41,490 bases of DNA from positions 1 through 41,490 of the forward strand of contig JAUYNL010000012.1 of assembly GCA_030696085.1 (NCBI GenBank), given 5' to 3'. This DNA is from Luteolibacter sp. GTDB lineage: Bacteria > Verrucomicrobiota > Verrucomicrobiia > Verrucomicrobiales > Akkermansiaceae. The notes below the pieces were generated by a model. The model searched no databases. It worked only from the letters and a program-made list of their open reading frames with translations, and was not told the origin of the DNA. Below, one piece after another: positions 1 through 8,269 of this stretch. Every line of letters starts with the position of its first letter. The first letter of the stretch is position 1. Made by a program: the position numbers and the translations under genes.

Positions 1-1
1 C

Positions 2-685
2 GGGCGCTACATTCCCATCAAATTCGTCGGCTTGCAGGAGCGCCTGACGCGGGAGCTGGTGGACTACTACATCGAGGAAATCTGCCAACTCGAAACCGAC
101 GAACGGGCCGAGGGCGTGCGCATCCTCTACGCCCACCGCGATCCCGCCGTGGACCAAGCTTATATCGACAAACGTCTTCGCGACAGCAAGCGCACCGCTC
201 TCAAGGTGGAGCTCATCAGCCTCAATCAATTGCTGGAAAAGAAAGCCGCCATCCTGTTCACCCCAGACAGCGCCATTCTGGACGTGAAAGCTGCCGGCAA
301 AGGCAAATGGGAAGTCACCATCAAACAATTCTTCAGCGGCTACCTCCACAACAAGATCGAGGAATTCAACGCCAAGCGCGGCAAAAAAGCCCGCCAAAAC
401 ATGCAAGAAGGCGATGACGAGGAAAAGGCTGCAGCGGTTTCAACCAAGTTCACTCCCGTCGCCATCAGCGAATCCGGCCTCGAACTCATCGAGGCCATCC
501 AATTCGACACCACCCTGCGCGAGGATGGCGTCTGGATCAGCAATCCCGATCTCGAAGACAAGGCCGGAGCCAAGCAACGTGTCAAAGGCACCTACAAACT
601 GCCAACCAGCAAGTTCCGCATGAAAATCCGTAACATCGCCGGGGATGAGATCGTAATGGACGCCCCTCCTTCGAAAGGGAAATAG
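2..685 (+). CDS. C-terminal part of a putative site-specific DNA methyltransferase (5' truncated by window edge)
   Basis: The reading frame is open from base 2 without a stop, so the gene starts upstream of the window; the TTG at 32 is not a convincing start. About 227 residues are visible. They read as a mixed alpha/beta tail containing LFTPDSAILDV, a charged stretch (roughly residues 110-135 counted from the TTG) rich in K, R, E and D, and a closing segment with SGLELIEAIQFD and EDGVWISNP. The GLELIE...DGVW pattern recalls the C-terminal region of type III Mod-like adenine DNA methyltransferases. No catalytic motif (DPPY-type or SAM-binding) lies inside the window, so this is recollection of family style and not a motif proof. 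A ClpB relic follows directly, which suggests a rearranged or accessory patch. It could also be another restriction- or defence-associated protein. Confidence 0.45.
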   Translation, partial: GRYIPIKFVGLQERLTRELVDYYIEEICQLETDERAEGVRILYAHRDPAVDQAYIDKRLRDSKRTALKVELISLNQLLEKKAAILFTPDSAILDVKAAGKGKWEVTIKQFFSGYLHNKIEEFNAKRGKKARQNMQEGDDEEKAAAVSTKFTPVAISESGLELIEAIQFDTTLREDGVWISNPDLEDKAGAKQRVKGTYKLPTSKFRMKIRNIAGDEIVMDAPPSKGK

Positions 686-727
686 CCGGTATCAATGAAC
701 TGCCCAATGGGTCGCCATAGCGGCAGC

Positions 728-936
728 ATGGACGCGGCGAACACCCTCAAGCCCGCGCTGGCGCGGGGGGCGATCCGGGTGATCGATCAGAGGAGGAACA
801 CAGCGTGGCGAAGTTGATCGGCGCACCGCCGGGCTATGTCGGCCATGACGAGGGCGGGCAGCTCAGCGACGCCATCCACATCTCCTTGGAAACCACCGGC
901 GGCACCAGCGCCAAGCTGACTCTGCCTCTCGCTTGA
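728..936 (+). pseudogene. ClpB-type AAA+ disaggregase relic (D1 and D2 fragments fused out of frame)
   Basis: From the ATG at 728 the frame reads [13 protein letters not shown], which matches the ClpA/ClpB D1 signature [13 protein letters not shown], and it then runs into a stop after 29 codons. In another frame, from the GTG at 805 to the TGA at 934-936, it reads [20 protein letters not shown], the signature just after the Walker A region of the ClpB D2 domain ([18 protein letters not shown]). In an intact ClpB these two motifs lie several hundred residues apart; here they are about 60 bp apart and frameshifted. The tail after the D2 motif ([17 protein letters not shown]) does not look like ClpB. 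This is a deletion scar of a clpB-like gene, not a working gene. Confidence 0.8.
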
Positions 937-986
937 CCCGGCCCGCCGCCGAAGGTCCCGCCCGACGGGAATCCGGTTTCCAGGAG

Positions 987-3869
987 TTATTCCTTCCGCT
1001 CGAAAAACTCGGAGAAGGAGCCGTCCGGGTTTTTTCTCATCACCGGCTTGGGCGGGGTGAAAATGGCATCGATGGTTTCCGGCGGGAGGGCGTGGCGGGG
1101 AGGCGCAGCTGTCCGCGCGTGATCCAGCAGACTAGCGAGCATTTGGCGGGCGACGGGGCTTTCCTGTTTGTGCAACAAATCCAAGGTGCAGACGAGCAAG
1201 CTGCCGGGGCCGACTTTGGCCTCGAAGAGATAACCGAGCTTGTGGTTGCGCTCGAAGTTATCGATCCCTTGCACGATGGGTCGATAGGTGGCGGGGGTGG
1301 CATCAAGGATGAGGGCGCGGCTTCCGGTGATGAGATCCCACCATTGCCAATCGCTATGGGTGGCGGTCGGAAAACGGGCGAGCGCGGGGTGGCTGGCATC
1401 GATCCAGAGCCCGAGCGTGCCGGGTGCCTCGGGGTTTTTGCCGCCCTCGCAAATGTTGCGAAACATCGGGAAGCACCAGAAATCAGGAGTGAAGAATCCA
1501 TCCACGCCGAAAATCGAGGCGGGAGATGGTAACAACAATACGGACTTGCCGGCGGCGAGCAGGGCGCGGGTTTCGCCATCCCATGTCCTGCGGATGGTGA
1601 CGGCGGGCGGGGTGGCGGTTTCCACTTTTTCCGGATAGATCCAGAGTGGGTAGTCATTCTGATAGGAAGTGCCGGGCAGGGAAAGCCGCAAGGCATAGCA
1701 CGCGGGAACTGGTAATCCGGCGAGCGGAATGGTGAGGGTGCCGGCCGGGACGAGTGCGCCTTGTGGATAGTCACGCGGCGGCAAGCTGCCGCTGGCCACG
1801 CTCTTGCCACCGGCATCATCCAGAGACCACGCCAATGCCATGGCGGGCAGCGCAGCGGAACCGTATTGGGCCACCTCGATCTCTGCGGTATAACTCTGCG
1901 CGGAGGTCCAAGTATAACGATCCATCCGAGCCAGCGGCACAACCGGGCCGCAAAAACGGCTCCATGCCTCGGGGGAAATCAGTCCTTTGCTTTCCATGAA
2001 AGCATTGAGAATGCCGACCAGTGCGGTGCCTTGTCCGGGAAAATCCTGGAGATCCAGCAGTTGAAATCCGCCAAATCCGGGCGTCCGCAGGGCGGTCTCG
2101 ATTTCCTCACGATAGCAGCGCAGCGCAAGGGCACCGGAGGCGGCGACGAAGGCATCCGCCTGATCGAGCATGTCGGCCGCATCCAGTCTGCGGCGGAAGG
2201 TTTCGAGGTTCCATGGTTTCTGAACACCGGTGTATTTCGCGATTTCCCGGAAATCCGGGAAGACCTGGAACTGACCGACTTCGTGGCCGATCACCGGGAC
2301 CGGCACGCCAAGCAGCGCGGCGCGGTAGTCATGGCGCGTCGCCGGGCGGCATGACTGAATGTGGCCGAGGGGCTTGTCCGCATGGCTGAAGGAACCGCGG
2401 ACAGCGTGCCGCGCGGAATCCTTGGACGTCCGCGCGGTGGTCCAGTAATCATCTCCAGATGCGAGCGTCGGACGGCCAAACTGGTTGTTGGAGCCTTGCG
2501 CATAGAGCCGCGTGGGATCGAACTGGCGCAGGGCGTCCACCGCGCGGGCGCGGATTTCCCGGCCATCACCGATTTCATTTCCCAGTGCGAACATGACGAA
2601 CGAGGGGTGGTTGGCATAACTCGTCAAAATGCGCTTCCCCTCGGCGAGGTGATATGCGGCGGCCTCGCCATCCGGGTAGGTGCCGCCGAAGTTATACAAT
2701 TCCGGTTGCAAGTAAATGCCGAGGCGGTCGGCGGCGAGAAATGCGGCCTCGGGCGGGGTGCAGGAGTGAAACCGGTAGTGGTTGATGCCGTAGGATTTGG
2801 CGATGGAAAGCACGCGCGTCCATTCCGCGAGATCCATCGCCACGTGGCCTTGCACCGGAAAAACCAGTGCGTCGTGCTTGCCGCGCAGGAAGACGGGCCG
2901 GCCGTTGACGGTGAATTGCCCGCCAGCCGTCTTGAACTCGCGCATTCCGAACTCGTCTTGATAGATATGGGTGCGACGGCTTTCCCCGACGGCACCGATT
3001 TCAAGATTCACCTCCAGCCGATAGAGCGCCGGATGGAATTCATCCCACAACAAGGCGCCCTCTCCCAGCGGCAAGATGACCTCCAAAGTCGTCCCGCCCG
3101 GTGCGGCGGTGAATGACTGGAGGGCGGAAGCCGGCTTGCGGTCTTTCGCCTCGGACACGTTGAAGGGGGTCGCGATCAAGAGGACCCTGCCGGGCTGTTG
3201 GACGCCAGTGGAGTTCTCGATCCAGAGCGTGACGACCGCAGTTTTCCGCAAGATGTCCGGGATCACGCGTGCCCGCTGGATTCGGATGGGTTCGCACCGT
3301 TCAAGATGAAGATCGCCGATCAGTCCGTTCCAGTTGGTCTGAGTGCTGTTGGTAATCATGTGCCCGAAAGCCCCGAATGGCCGGATCTTGCCGTCCACCC
3401 GGACGGTCAAGCGGTGGGCACCGGATGACAGCCCGCGAATCGGATAGATATGCGGGACGCCCAGCGCGTTTTGTTCGCCCAGGAAAAGATCGTCCAGCCA
3501 GACCTTGGTGGGCTTGGAGCGTTCGAGAAACAGTTCCGCCCCGGCTCCGCTCCAGGTTTCGGGAATCAGAATGGTCCGTTGGTACCAGGCGATTCCTTCA
3601 TAGGGATATGCGGAGCCGAGCTGCTGGACGCCCTCGTCGCGAAGGAGATGCGGGCCTTTGTGATTCCCGGCGACAGTTCCGGGCAAAGTCACGGTGTCCG
3701 CCAGTTCCTGCCGATACCAATTTTCCGTCTCACCGACGGCTTGCGGGTCCAAGGCAAAGCGCCATTCGCCGGCGAGGGGGATTCGTCGGGCGGCGGCCCC
3801 GTGACAGACCGCCAACAACAGCGACAGGCTGGTGGCGACAAGGATGAATTGGCGATATTTCGAAACCAT
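987..3869 (-). CDS. Secreted glycoside hydrolase family 2 protein (beta-galactosidase/beta-glucuronidase-like)
   Basis: This is a 960-residue exported enzyme if started at the ATG at 3869. A GTG at 3911 would add 14 residues ahead of a normal signal peptide (MVSKYRQF, hydrophobic core LVATSLSLLLAVC, cleavage near HGAAA), so the ATG is preferred. The domain order is GH2: a jelly-roll sugar-binding domain with GEWRFALDP and WYQRTILIP, an immunoglobulin-like domain (about residues 190-310), then a TIM barrel. The barrel carries FALGNEIGDG with the likely acid/base Glu about residue 432, and VIGHEVGQF with the likely nucleophile Glu about residue 530. A C-terminal part of about 400 residues, including a beta-sandwich-like region, makes it longer than a minimal GH2. 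It should cleave terminal beta-linked sugars outside the cytoplasm; the sugar cannot be read from the sequence. It stands alone between the ClpB relic and a transposase relic. Confidence 0.87.
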   Translation of the reverse strand: MVSKYRQFILVATSLSLLLAVCHGAAARRIPLAGEWRFALDPQAVGETENWYRQELADTVTLPGTVAGNHKGPHLLRDEGVQQLGSAYPYEGIAWYQRTILIPETWSGAGAELFLERSKPTKVWLDDLFLGEQNALGVPHIYPIRGLSSGAHRLTVRVDGKIRPFGAFGHMITNSTQTNWNGLIGDLHLERCEPIRIQRARVIPDILRKTAVVTLWIENSTGVQQPGRVLLIATPFNVSEAKDRKPASALQSFTAAPGGTTLEVILPLGEGALLWDEFHPALYRLEVNLEIGAVGESRRTHIYQDEFGMREFKTAGGQFTVNGRPVFLRGKHDALVFPVQGHVAMDLAEWTRVLSIAKSYGINHYRFHSCTPPEAAFLAADRLGIYLQPELYNFGGTYPDGEAAAYHLAEGKRILTSYANHPSFVMFALGNEIGDGREIRARAVDALRQFDPTRLYAQGSNNQFGRPTLASGDDYWTTARTSKDSARHAVRGSFSHADKPLGHIQSCRPATRHDYRAALLGVPVPVIGHEVGQFQVFPDFREIAKYTGVQKPWNLETFRRRLDAADMLDQADAFVAASGALALRCYREEIETALRTPGFGGFQLLDLQDFPGQGTALVGILNAFMESKGLISPEAWSRFCGPVVPLARMDRYTWTSAQSYTAEIEVAQYGSAALPAMALAWSLDDAGGKSVASGSLPPRDYPQGALVPAGTLTIPLAGLPVPACYALRLSLPGTSYQNDYPLWIYPEKVETATPPAVTIRRTWDGETRALLAAGKSVLLLPSPASIFGVDGFFTPDFWCFPMFRNICEGGKNPEAPGTLGLWIDASHPALARFPTATHSDWQWWDLITGSRALILDATPATYRPIVQGIDNFERNHKLGYLFEAKVGPGSLLVCTLDLLHKQESPVARQMLASLLDHARTAAPPRHALPPETIDAIFTPPKPVMRKNPDGSFSEFFERKE

Positions 3870-3957
3870 GAATGGCCGGGCGGTTTCCCGCGATTTATAA
3901 TGATCTGACACTCTGAGTTACGCTTCTTTGATTCTTTCTCACACTACACGACAAAAT

Positions 3958-3971
3958 TTAAGAGATCTTAA
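3958..3971. promoter_or_regulatory. AT-rich inverted repeat upstream of the GH2 gene (operator candidate)
   Basis: TTAAGA (3958-3963) and TCTTAA (3966-3971) form a perfect 6-bp inverted repeat with a 2-bp spacer. It sits in a locally AT-rich patch about 90 bp upstream of the GH2 ATG. It could bind a dimeric regulator or overlap a promoter. No regulator gene lies nearby and no second copy was noticed, so the assignment is weak. Confidence 0.25.
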
Positions 3972-4007
3972 CAATCGGCGACTCTGGGTGTAAGTCGTTG
4001 GTTGTAA

Positions 4008-4346
4008 ATCAAAAGAAATGCACTTCCCGAGCCGCCAAAGCCACTGTGGAGACTCTCCGCGTACATTTCAAGGCACACCTTGGTCCGCCTCAAAGCCCGC
4101 CTGACCTGCTTCCTGATACTGGTTTTGGCGGTCAGCGTGATCCTCAATGATCAGTGGGGGCGCAAGCTGGAGAATGAGACCGGAATCAAACTCAAGTCGC
4201 ATGGCCACCGCGCCAAAAGCGTGTTCCGCCAGGGTCTTGAAAGTTTTCACCGGATGCTTCAAAGCCCCATCAATCTCGCGGATCGGCTCGCCGATTTCCT
4301 GAATCATATTGTTAGATGGCCGTTGACCCGAAAAATTGTCGTGTAG
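4008..4346 (+). pseudogene. IS4-family-like transposase, C-terminal remnant
   Basis: The frame is open from 4008, after a TAA at 4005-4007, and contains KARLTCFLILVLAVSVI, NDQWGR and KSHGHRAKSVFRQGL. This resembles the C-terminal end of DDE transposases of the IS4 type, where a hydrophobic helix is followed by an 'HG.RA.S.FR.GL' motif. The catalytic DDE residues and the N-terminal portion are absent, and only about 90-110 residues remain. No clean terminal inverted repeats were found. The remnant occupies most of the 3.9-4.48 kb gap between the GH2 gene and tsaD, and it marks past insertion and decay at this boundary. Confidence 0.6.
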
Positions 4347-4481
4347 CGTCATGCAAGATGTCCGCAAGGCGGCCGCAGTGCCAATTGCCGGATGGCGCCG
4401 GTTCTGTCACCCTCCACGTTCTGACGAACGCGCCAACTGCCATTCTTGCATTTCCGGACATCGGCCGGTAAGGAATCGCCC

Positions 4482-5507
4482 GTGGCCACCATTCTTGCGA
4501 TCGAATCCTCCTGTGACGAAACCGCGGTGGCGATCATGCGTGGTGAGGCGGGGGCGCGCGCCGAGGTGCTGGGATCGGAGATTTCCTCGCAGATCGAGCT
4601 GCACCGCGAGCATGGCGGGGTGGTGCCGGAGCTGGCTTCCAGAAACCATTCGCTGCGGCTGCGCGGACTGGTCGAGAAGGCGCTGGCGGATGCCGGAGTG
4701 AAGATGGCGGAGATCGACGCCTTCGCGGCGACAAGCGGTCCGGGCTTGGCGTCCTCGCTGCTGATCGGCAGTACGGCGGCCAAGGGCATGGCCTGTGCGC
4801 TGGACCGGCCATTTCTCGGCATCAATCATCTGGAGGGGCATTTGCTGTCGCCGTTTCTGGATCGGACCTCGGTGCCGGCGCATGTGTCGCTGATCGTATC
4901 GGGCGGGCACACCTTGTTGCTGGATGTCGAGGGGGCGGGGGGCTACCGCAAACTCGGAGGCACCCGGGACGATGCGGCGGGCGAGGCTTTCGACAAGGTG
5001 GGGAAAATGTTAGGTCTGCCATATCCCGGCGGGCCGGAGATCGAAAAGGCGGCTGTTTCCGGAAACCCGGCGGCCTATGATTTTCCGAGATCGATGCTGC
5101 ACGACGGGCATCTGGATTTTTCCTTTTCCGGGTTGAAAACCGCCGTGCTTTACACGCTCCAGCGGGAGCAGGGAAAGGTTTCCGTGGCGGATCTATCGGC
5201 ATCGTTCCAGCAGGCGGTGATCGAGGTGCTGGTGGGCAAGGCGCTGCGCGCGGCGCGGCAGACGGGACGCCGGATGATCGCCATGTCCGGCGGCGTGAGC
5301 CTGAACATGGCCTTGCGCGCGGCGATGCGGGAGGCCTGCGGGAAATCCGGCATCGAGCTGGTGCTGTCCTCGCCGGGTTTCTGCACGGACAACGCGGCGA
5401 TGATCGCCTTTGCAGCCTTGCTGCGCCATTTATCCGGCGAGCGTTCGCCGCTGGGCGAGGACATTCATCCGAATTTGCCGCTGGCACGGATGCCGGCTGT
5501 TGGATAA
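4482..5507 (+). CDS. tsaD: tRNA N6-adenosine threonylcarbamoyltransferase TsaD
   Basis: TsaD transfers the threonylcarbamoyl group from TC-AMP to A37 of ANN-decoding tRNAs, in the cytoplasm, together with TsaB and TsaE. The protein starts with the family hallmark ATILAIESSCDETAVAI and carries the metal-binding HLEGH (H116, H120), the phosphate-binding VSGGHTLL, FSFSGLKTA, GGVSLNMALR and the closing CTDNAAMIAFAALL. At 341 residues it is of normal length. The GTG at 4482 is chosen as start because it places the hallmark at the N-terminus and has an AAGGAA ribosome-binding site a few bases upstream; the open frame extends to 4446 but adds an uncharacteristic MHFRTSAGKESP. A HAD gene follows after 11 bp, so the two are probably cotranscribed. 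Confidence 0.97.
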   Translation: MATILAIESSCDETAVAIMRGEAGARAEVLGSEISSQIELHREHGGVVPELASRNHSLRLRGLVEKALADAGVKMAEIDAFAATSGPGLASSLLIGSTAAKGMACALDRPFLGINHLEGHLLSPFLDRTSVPAHVSLIVSGGHTLLLDVEGAGGYRKLGGTRDDAAGEAFDKVGKMLGLPYPGGPEIEKAAVSGNPAAYDFPRSMLHDGHLDFSFSGLKTAVLYTLQREQGKVSVADLSASFQQAVIEVLVGKALRAARQTGRRMIAMSGGVSLNMALRAAMREACGKSGIELVLSSPGFCTDNAAMIAFAALLRHLSGERSPLGEDIHPNLPLARMPAVG

Positions 5508-5518
5508 GGATCGGCAGG

Positions 5519-6154
5519 ATGCTACACCAAACATTGATTTTCGATTTCGATGGCACGATCGCCGACACTTTGGGCGAAACGCGCCGCATTTTCAACCAAC
5601 TCGCGCCGGATTATGGAATCCGCCAGGTGGATGAGCACGAGATGGATCACCTGCGGCATCTCTCGCTCAAGGAGCTGCTGGCCCACCTGAAGATTCCGAA
5701 ACGGCGGGTTCCGGCGCTCATTTCGCGCGGCACCGGGATGATGCGTGGCAACATCACCGAGCTGAAAATGATCGAAGGCATGCCCGAGGTGATCGTGGAA
5801 ATGCGCCGTCATGTCTGGAGATTCGGCATCCTGACATCCAACGCGCCCTCCAACGTCGATCTTTTCCTGCGTTCCCACGGCCTGCGGGAACCCTTCGACT
5901 TCATTTCCTCCACCTCCAAGCTCACCGGCAAGGCCAAGCACCTCAAGGCGATCCGCAAGACCTTCTCGCTGCGCTCCGAGGAGATGCTCTACATCGGCGA
6001 CGAGTTGCGCGACGTGAAAGCCTCGCAGAAAGCGGGCATTCCGATCGCCGCCGTCACCTGGGGCTTCAATTCCCGCGAGTCGCTCGCCGCCCAGTCGCCG
6101 GACTACCTGTTCGATCATCCCAGGGATTTCCTGCGGCTGCTCGCCCCGCGGTGA
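5519..6154 (+). CDS. HAD-superfamily hydrolase (phosphoglycolate-phosphatase-like)
   Basis: This is a 211-residue cytoplasmic phosphatase of HAD subfamily I. Motif I is FDFDGT with nucleophile D9 and acid D11; motif II is ILTSN (T106-S107-N108); motif III is the lysine at K138; motif IV is YIGDELRD (D161, with D165). The helical cap between residues 20 and 85 is of the phosphoglycolate-phosphatase (Gph/PpaX) type. The closing VTWGFNSRESLAAQSPDYLFDHP matches the family tail. The substrate is likely a small phosphorylated metabolite such as 2-phosphoglycolate and is not determined by sequence. The start ATG lies 11 bp after tsaD, consistent with an operon. Confidence 0.9.
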   Translation: MLHQTLIFDFDGTIADTLGETRRIFNQLAPDYGIRQVDEHEMDHLRHLSLKELLAHLKIPKRRVPALISRGTGMMRGNITELKMIEGMPEVIVEMRRHVWRFGILTSNAPSNVDLFLRSHGLREPFDFISSTSKLTGKAKHLKAIRKTFSLRSEEMLYIGDELRDVKASQKAGIPIAAVTWGFNSRESLAAQSPDYLFDHPRDFLRLLAPR

Positions 6155-6190
6155 TTGACACCCGGAGCATCGGGCAGGCAAGCTCCATGC

Positions 6191-7360
6191 ATGTCGGAGC
6201 AGAACGCGCCCATCGATGAACCGAAGCCGCTGTCAGGCGACGAGGAAACCACCACGATTTCCAAACCCGCCATGCCGCCTGCCATCGCACTGGCCTTCGT
6301 CATCATCGCCTTGCTGGGCGTGTTGATCGTGATCGGTCTGCGCGGCGGCATCAGTGGCTCGGGAGTGGACTCGGCGGATCTCACAGAGCTTCAGGCCGAG
6401 GCCAACGCCCTGCGCTCCCAGCTCAACCGCGAACGGATTGCGTTGGGGTTGAGGCCGCTCGAAGGAAACTCGGAATCCGTGGAGGACATCGCCGCTCGTC
6501 TCAAGAAGGATGCGGACACCATGGTCGCGCTGGCCGGCAGGTTCCAAACGATGCTGGCGGAAAAGGATGCCGAGCTCTCCGCGGCGAATGCCGAAAACCT
6601 CCGCCTGGAGCAACTCCGCCAGACGCTGACCGCCGAGTGCTCGCGTCTTCAATCCGAGTTGCAGCGTGCCCTGGTGAGCGGTTCCGACGTGGAATCGCTC
6701 CGCCGTGATCTGGCAACCGTGAAGTCCCAGCGCGACGCGCTTTCGGCGGAGCTCGCCACCTTGCGTCAGGAGCTGGCCGCAAAAGGCAAGGGGGTTTCCG
6801 AAGACGAGTTCGCCGTTCTTGAGCGTCGGCTTGAGGAGGCCCTGCGCGCCAAGGGCTTTTTCGAAGCCAGAGTGGCGGAACTCGAAGGTGAGCTGTCCAA
6901 GGCCAAGCTCTTCGCAAGTTCGGAAAATGAATTGCTGCCGGCCGCCGTCGAGCTGGTCCGCAGCATTCGCAAGCTGGAAGGAAAACCCGATGCGGAGATC
7001 TCCTCCGCCTACTCCAGCCTTGGCGCCAGCCTCGGCGCGAGTGTGCTGCACACCCTCAACTTCGCCACCGGTTCCAGCGAGCTCAACCCGGCGGATCAGG
7101 ACATCATTCGCAATCTGATCAGTGAAATCCCGGATGGCGACCTCGTGCTGGCCATCGGCTACGCGTCGGAAACTGGAAACGTGGATGCCAACCGCGTGCT
7201 CTCGTCGGATCGCGCCACCGCCGCCGCACAACTTTATTCCTCCTTGAAACGTCCCGCCCAGCTCGTTCAGGCGGTCTATCTCGGCCAGACGGATCGTTTC
7301 AGCAGCCGCATCCCGGAGCGCAACCAGCTCGTCGAAATCTGGCGCATCCGCAAGAAGTGA
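6191..7360 (+). CDS. Single-pass membrane coiled-coil protein with OmpA-like C-terminal domain
   Basis: The 389-residue protein starts at the ATG at 6191 (MSEQNAPIDE). An in-frame TTG at 6155 would add 12 residues without a better start. A short cytoplasmic tail (1-28) is followed by one transmembrane helix (about 29-50, AIALAFVIIALLGVLIVIGL) and then about 220 residues of charged heptad-like sequence rich in E, L, A and R, a long periplasmic coiled coil. The C-terminal part (about 280-389) contains LNFATGSSELNP and ends in a segment with the layout of an OmpA/MotB peptidoglycan-binding domain, though the usual NxxLSxxRA signature is altered to NRVLSSDRATAAAQ. A role linking inner membrane and cell wall is inferred. 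It follows the HAD gene by 36 bp. Confidence 0.75.
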   Translation: MSEQNAPIDEPKPLSGDEETTTISKPAMPPAIALAFVIIALLGVLIVIGLRGGISGSGVDSADLTELQAEANALRSQLNRERIALGLRPLEGNSESVEDIAARLKKDADTMVALAGRFQTMLAEKDAELSAANAENLRLEQLRQTLTAECSRLQSELQRALVSGSDVESLRRDLATVKSQRDALSAELATLRQELAAKGKGVSEDEFAVLERRLEEALRAKGFFEARVAELEGELSKAKLFASSENELLPAAVELVRSIRKLEGKPDAEISSAYSSLGASLGASVLHTLNFATGSSELNPADQDIIRNLISEIPDGDLVLAIGYASETGNVDANRVLSSDRATAAAQLYSSLKRPAQLVQAVYLGQTDRFSSRIPERNQLVEIWRIRKK

Positions 7361-7366
7361 TCCGCC

Positions 7367-8206
7367 ATGCCTCCGCCACGCCGCCCGTTTCAGCCCCCCC
7401 AGGGGCGCAATCCCCCCGCTTCGCGCCCTAACAAGAATCCCGCCTCCGACCGCGGCTGGGATCCCGTCGCCGCCTGGTATGACAAACTCGTCGGCGAATC
7501 CGGATCAGACTACCACCGCAATGTCATCGTGCCCGCCGCGCTGCGGATGCTCGCCCCGCAAACGGGCGAATCCATCATCGATTTCTGCTGCGGCCAGGGC
7601 GTGCTGGTCCGGCCCTTGCTGGATGCGGGAATCGGCCGCTTCACCGGCATCGATGCCAGTCCGCGCCTGATTGATGCCGCGAAAGCCCGCCATGGCGGGG
7701 AGCCGCGCGTTTCATTGGTGATCGCGGATGTCTGCCAACCGGGAAACTGGGCGGATGCCAGCCACGATTCCGCAGTCTGCCTGATGGCGGTGCACGATGT
7801 GCCGGATGTGAAGGCGATGTTCACGAATCTTTCCCGCGCCCTGAAACCCGGCGGTCGCGCGGTGCTCATCTTCATGCACCCGTGTTTCCGGATTCCACGC
7901 CAGACCCACTGGGGCTGGGACGCCGATCAGAAAATCCAATACCGCCGCATCGACAGCTACGGCACGCCGCTCGAAATCCCGATCACCACCCATCCGGGGA
8001 AGGGGTCCGGTGAACAGACGGTGTTTTTTCATCGTCCGCTGGCGGAATTGCTGTGTGCGATCGGCGCGGGCGGCCTGGCCGTCACCTCCTGCGAGGAACT
8101 TTACAGCCACCGCCGTTCCCAGGGCTCCGGCCCCTTCAGCAAGGCCGAACATCGTGCCGCAGAGGAAATCCCCGTGTTCATCGCCCTCAAAGCGCAGCGG
8201 CTGTAA
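7367..8206 (+). CDS. Class I SAM-dependent methyltransferase
   Basis: The 279-residue protein has a proline- and arginine-rich leader (about 1-25), then WDPVAAWYDKLVGESGSDYH and the SAM-binding motif I IIDFCCGQGVL (about 70-80). Next come the acidic end of beta-2 (FTGIDASPRLIDAAKARH), motif II-like VIADVCQP and motif IV-like DSAVCLMAVHDV, and finally LKPGGRAVLIFMHPCFR. This is the Methyltransf_11/25 layout used by small-molecule methyltransferases such as UbiE/BioC-like enzymes. The acceptor cannot be told from sequence. It begins 6 bp after the OmpA-like gene and closes the tsaD-HAD-OmpA-like-methyltransferase run, ending at a strong terminator. A C7 tract at 7394-7400 lies in the leader codons. 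Confidence 0.88.
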   Translation: MPPPRRPFQPPQGRNPPASRPNKNPASDRGWDPVAAWYDKLVGESGSDYHRNVIVPAALRMLAPQTGESIIDFCCGQGVLVRPLLDAGIGRFTGIDASPRLIDAAKARHGGEPRVSLVIADVCQPGNWADASHDSAVCLMAVHDVPDVKAMFTNLSRALKPGGRAVLIFMHPCFRIPRQTHWGWDADQKIQYRRIDSYGTPLEIPITTHPGKGSGEQTVFFHRPLAELLCAIGAGGLAVTSCEELYSHRRSQGSGPFSKAEHRAAEEIPVFIALKAQRL

Positions 8207-8210
8207 GCAC

Positions 8211-8245
8211 AAAAAAACGGGTGCCACTGTGGCACCCGTTCTTTT
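8211..8245. terminator. Bidirectional rho-independent terminator
   Basis: AACGGGTGCCA (8216-8226) and TGGCACCCGTT (8230-8240) form a perfect 11-bp stem with a 3-base loop. A7 on the left reads as U7 for minus-strand transcripts, and CTTTT on the right serves plus-strand transcripts. It lies between the convergent methyltransferase and rpsU genes and can stop both. Confidence 0.93.
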
Positions 8246-8269
8246 CCCGTGTGTGGAACCTGGAAAATG

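Noticed and set aside
686-727. Possible RNA gene or terminator after the partial methyltransferase-like gene
   Set aside because: No stem with a U-tract and no RNA family signature could be seen.
933-1532. 199-codon plus-strand open frame over the first GH2 gene's 3' end
   Set aside because: It has no family features and lies fully antisense to the conserved GH2 frame.
4068-4367. 99-codon minus-strand frame opposite the transposase relic
   Set aside because: The plus-strand frame holds the transposase-like motifs; the antisense frame has none.
4446-4481. Upstream extension of tsaD
   Set aside because: Twelve extra residues precede the universally conserved N-terminus, and the AAGGAA ribosome-binding site points to the GTG at 4482.
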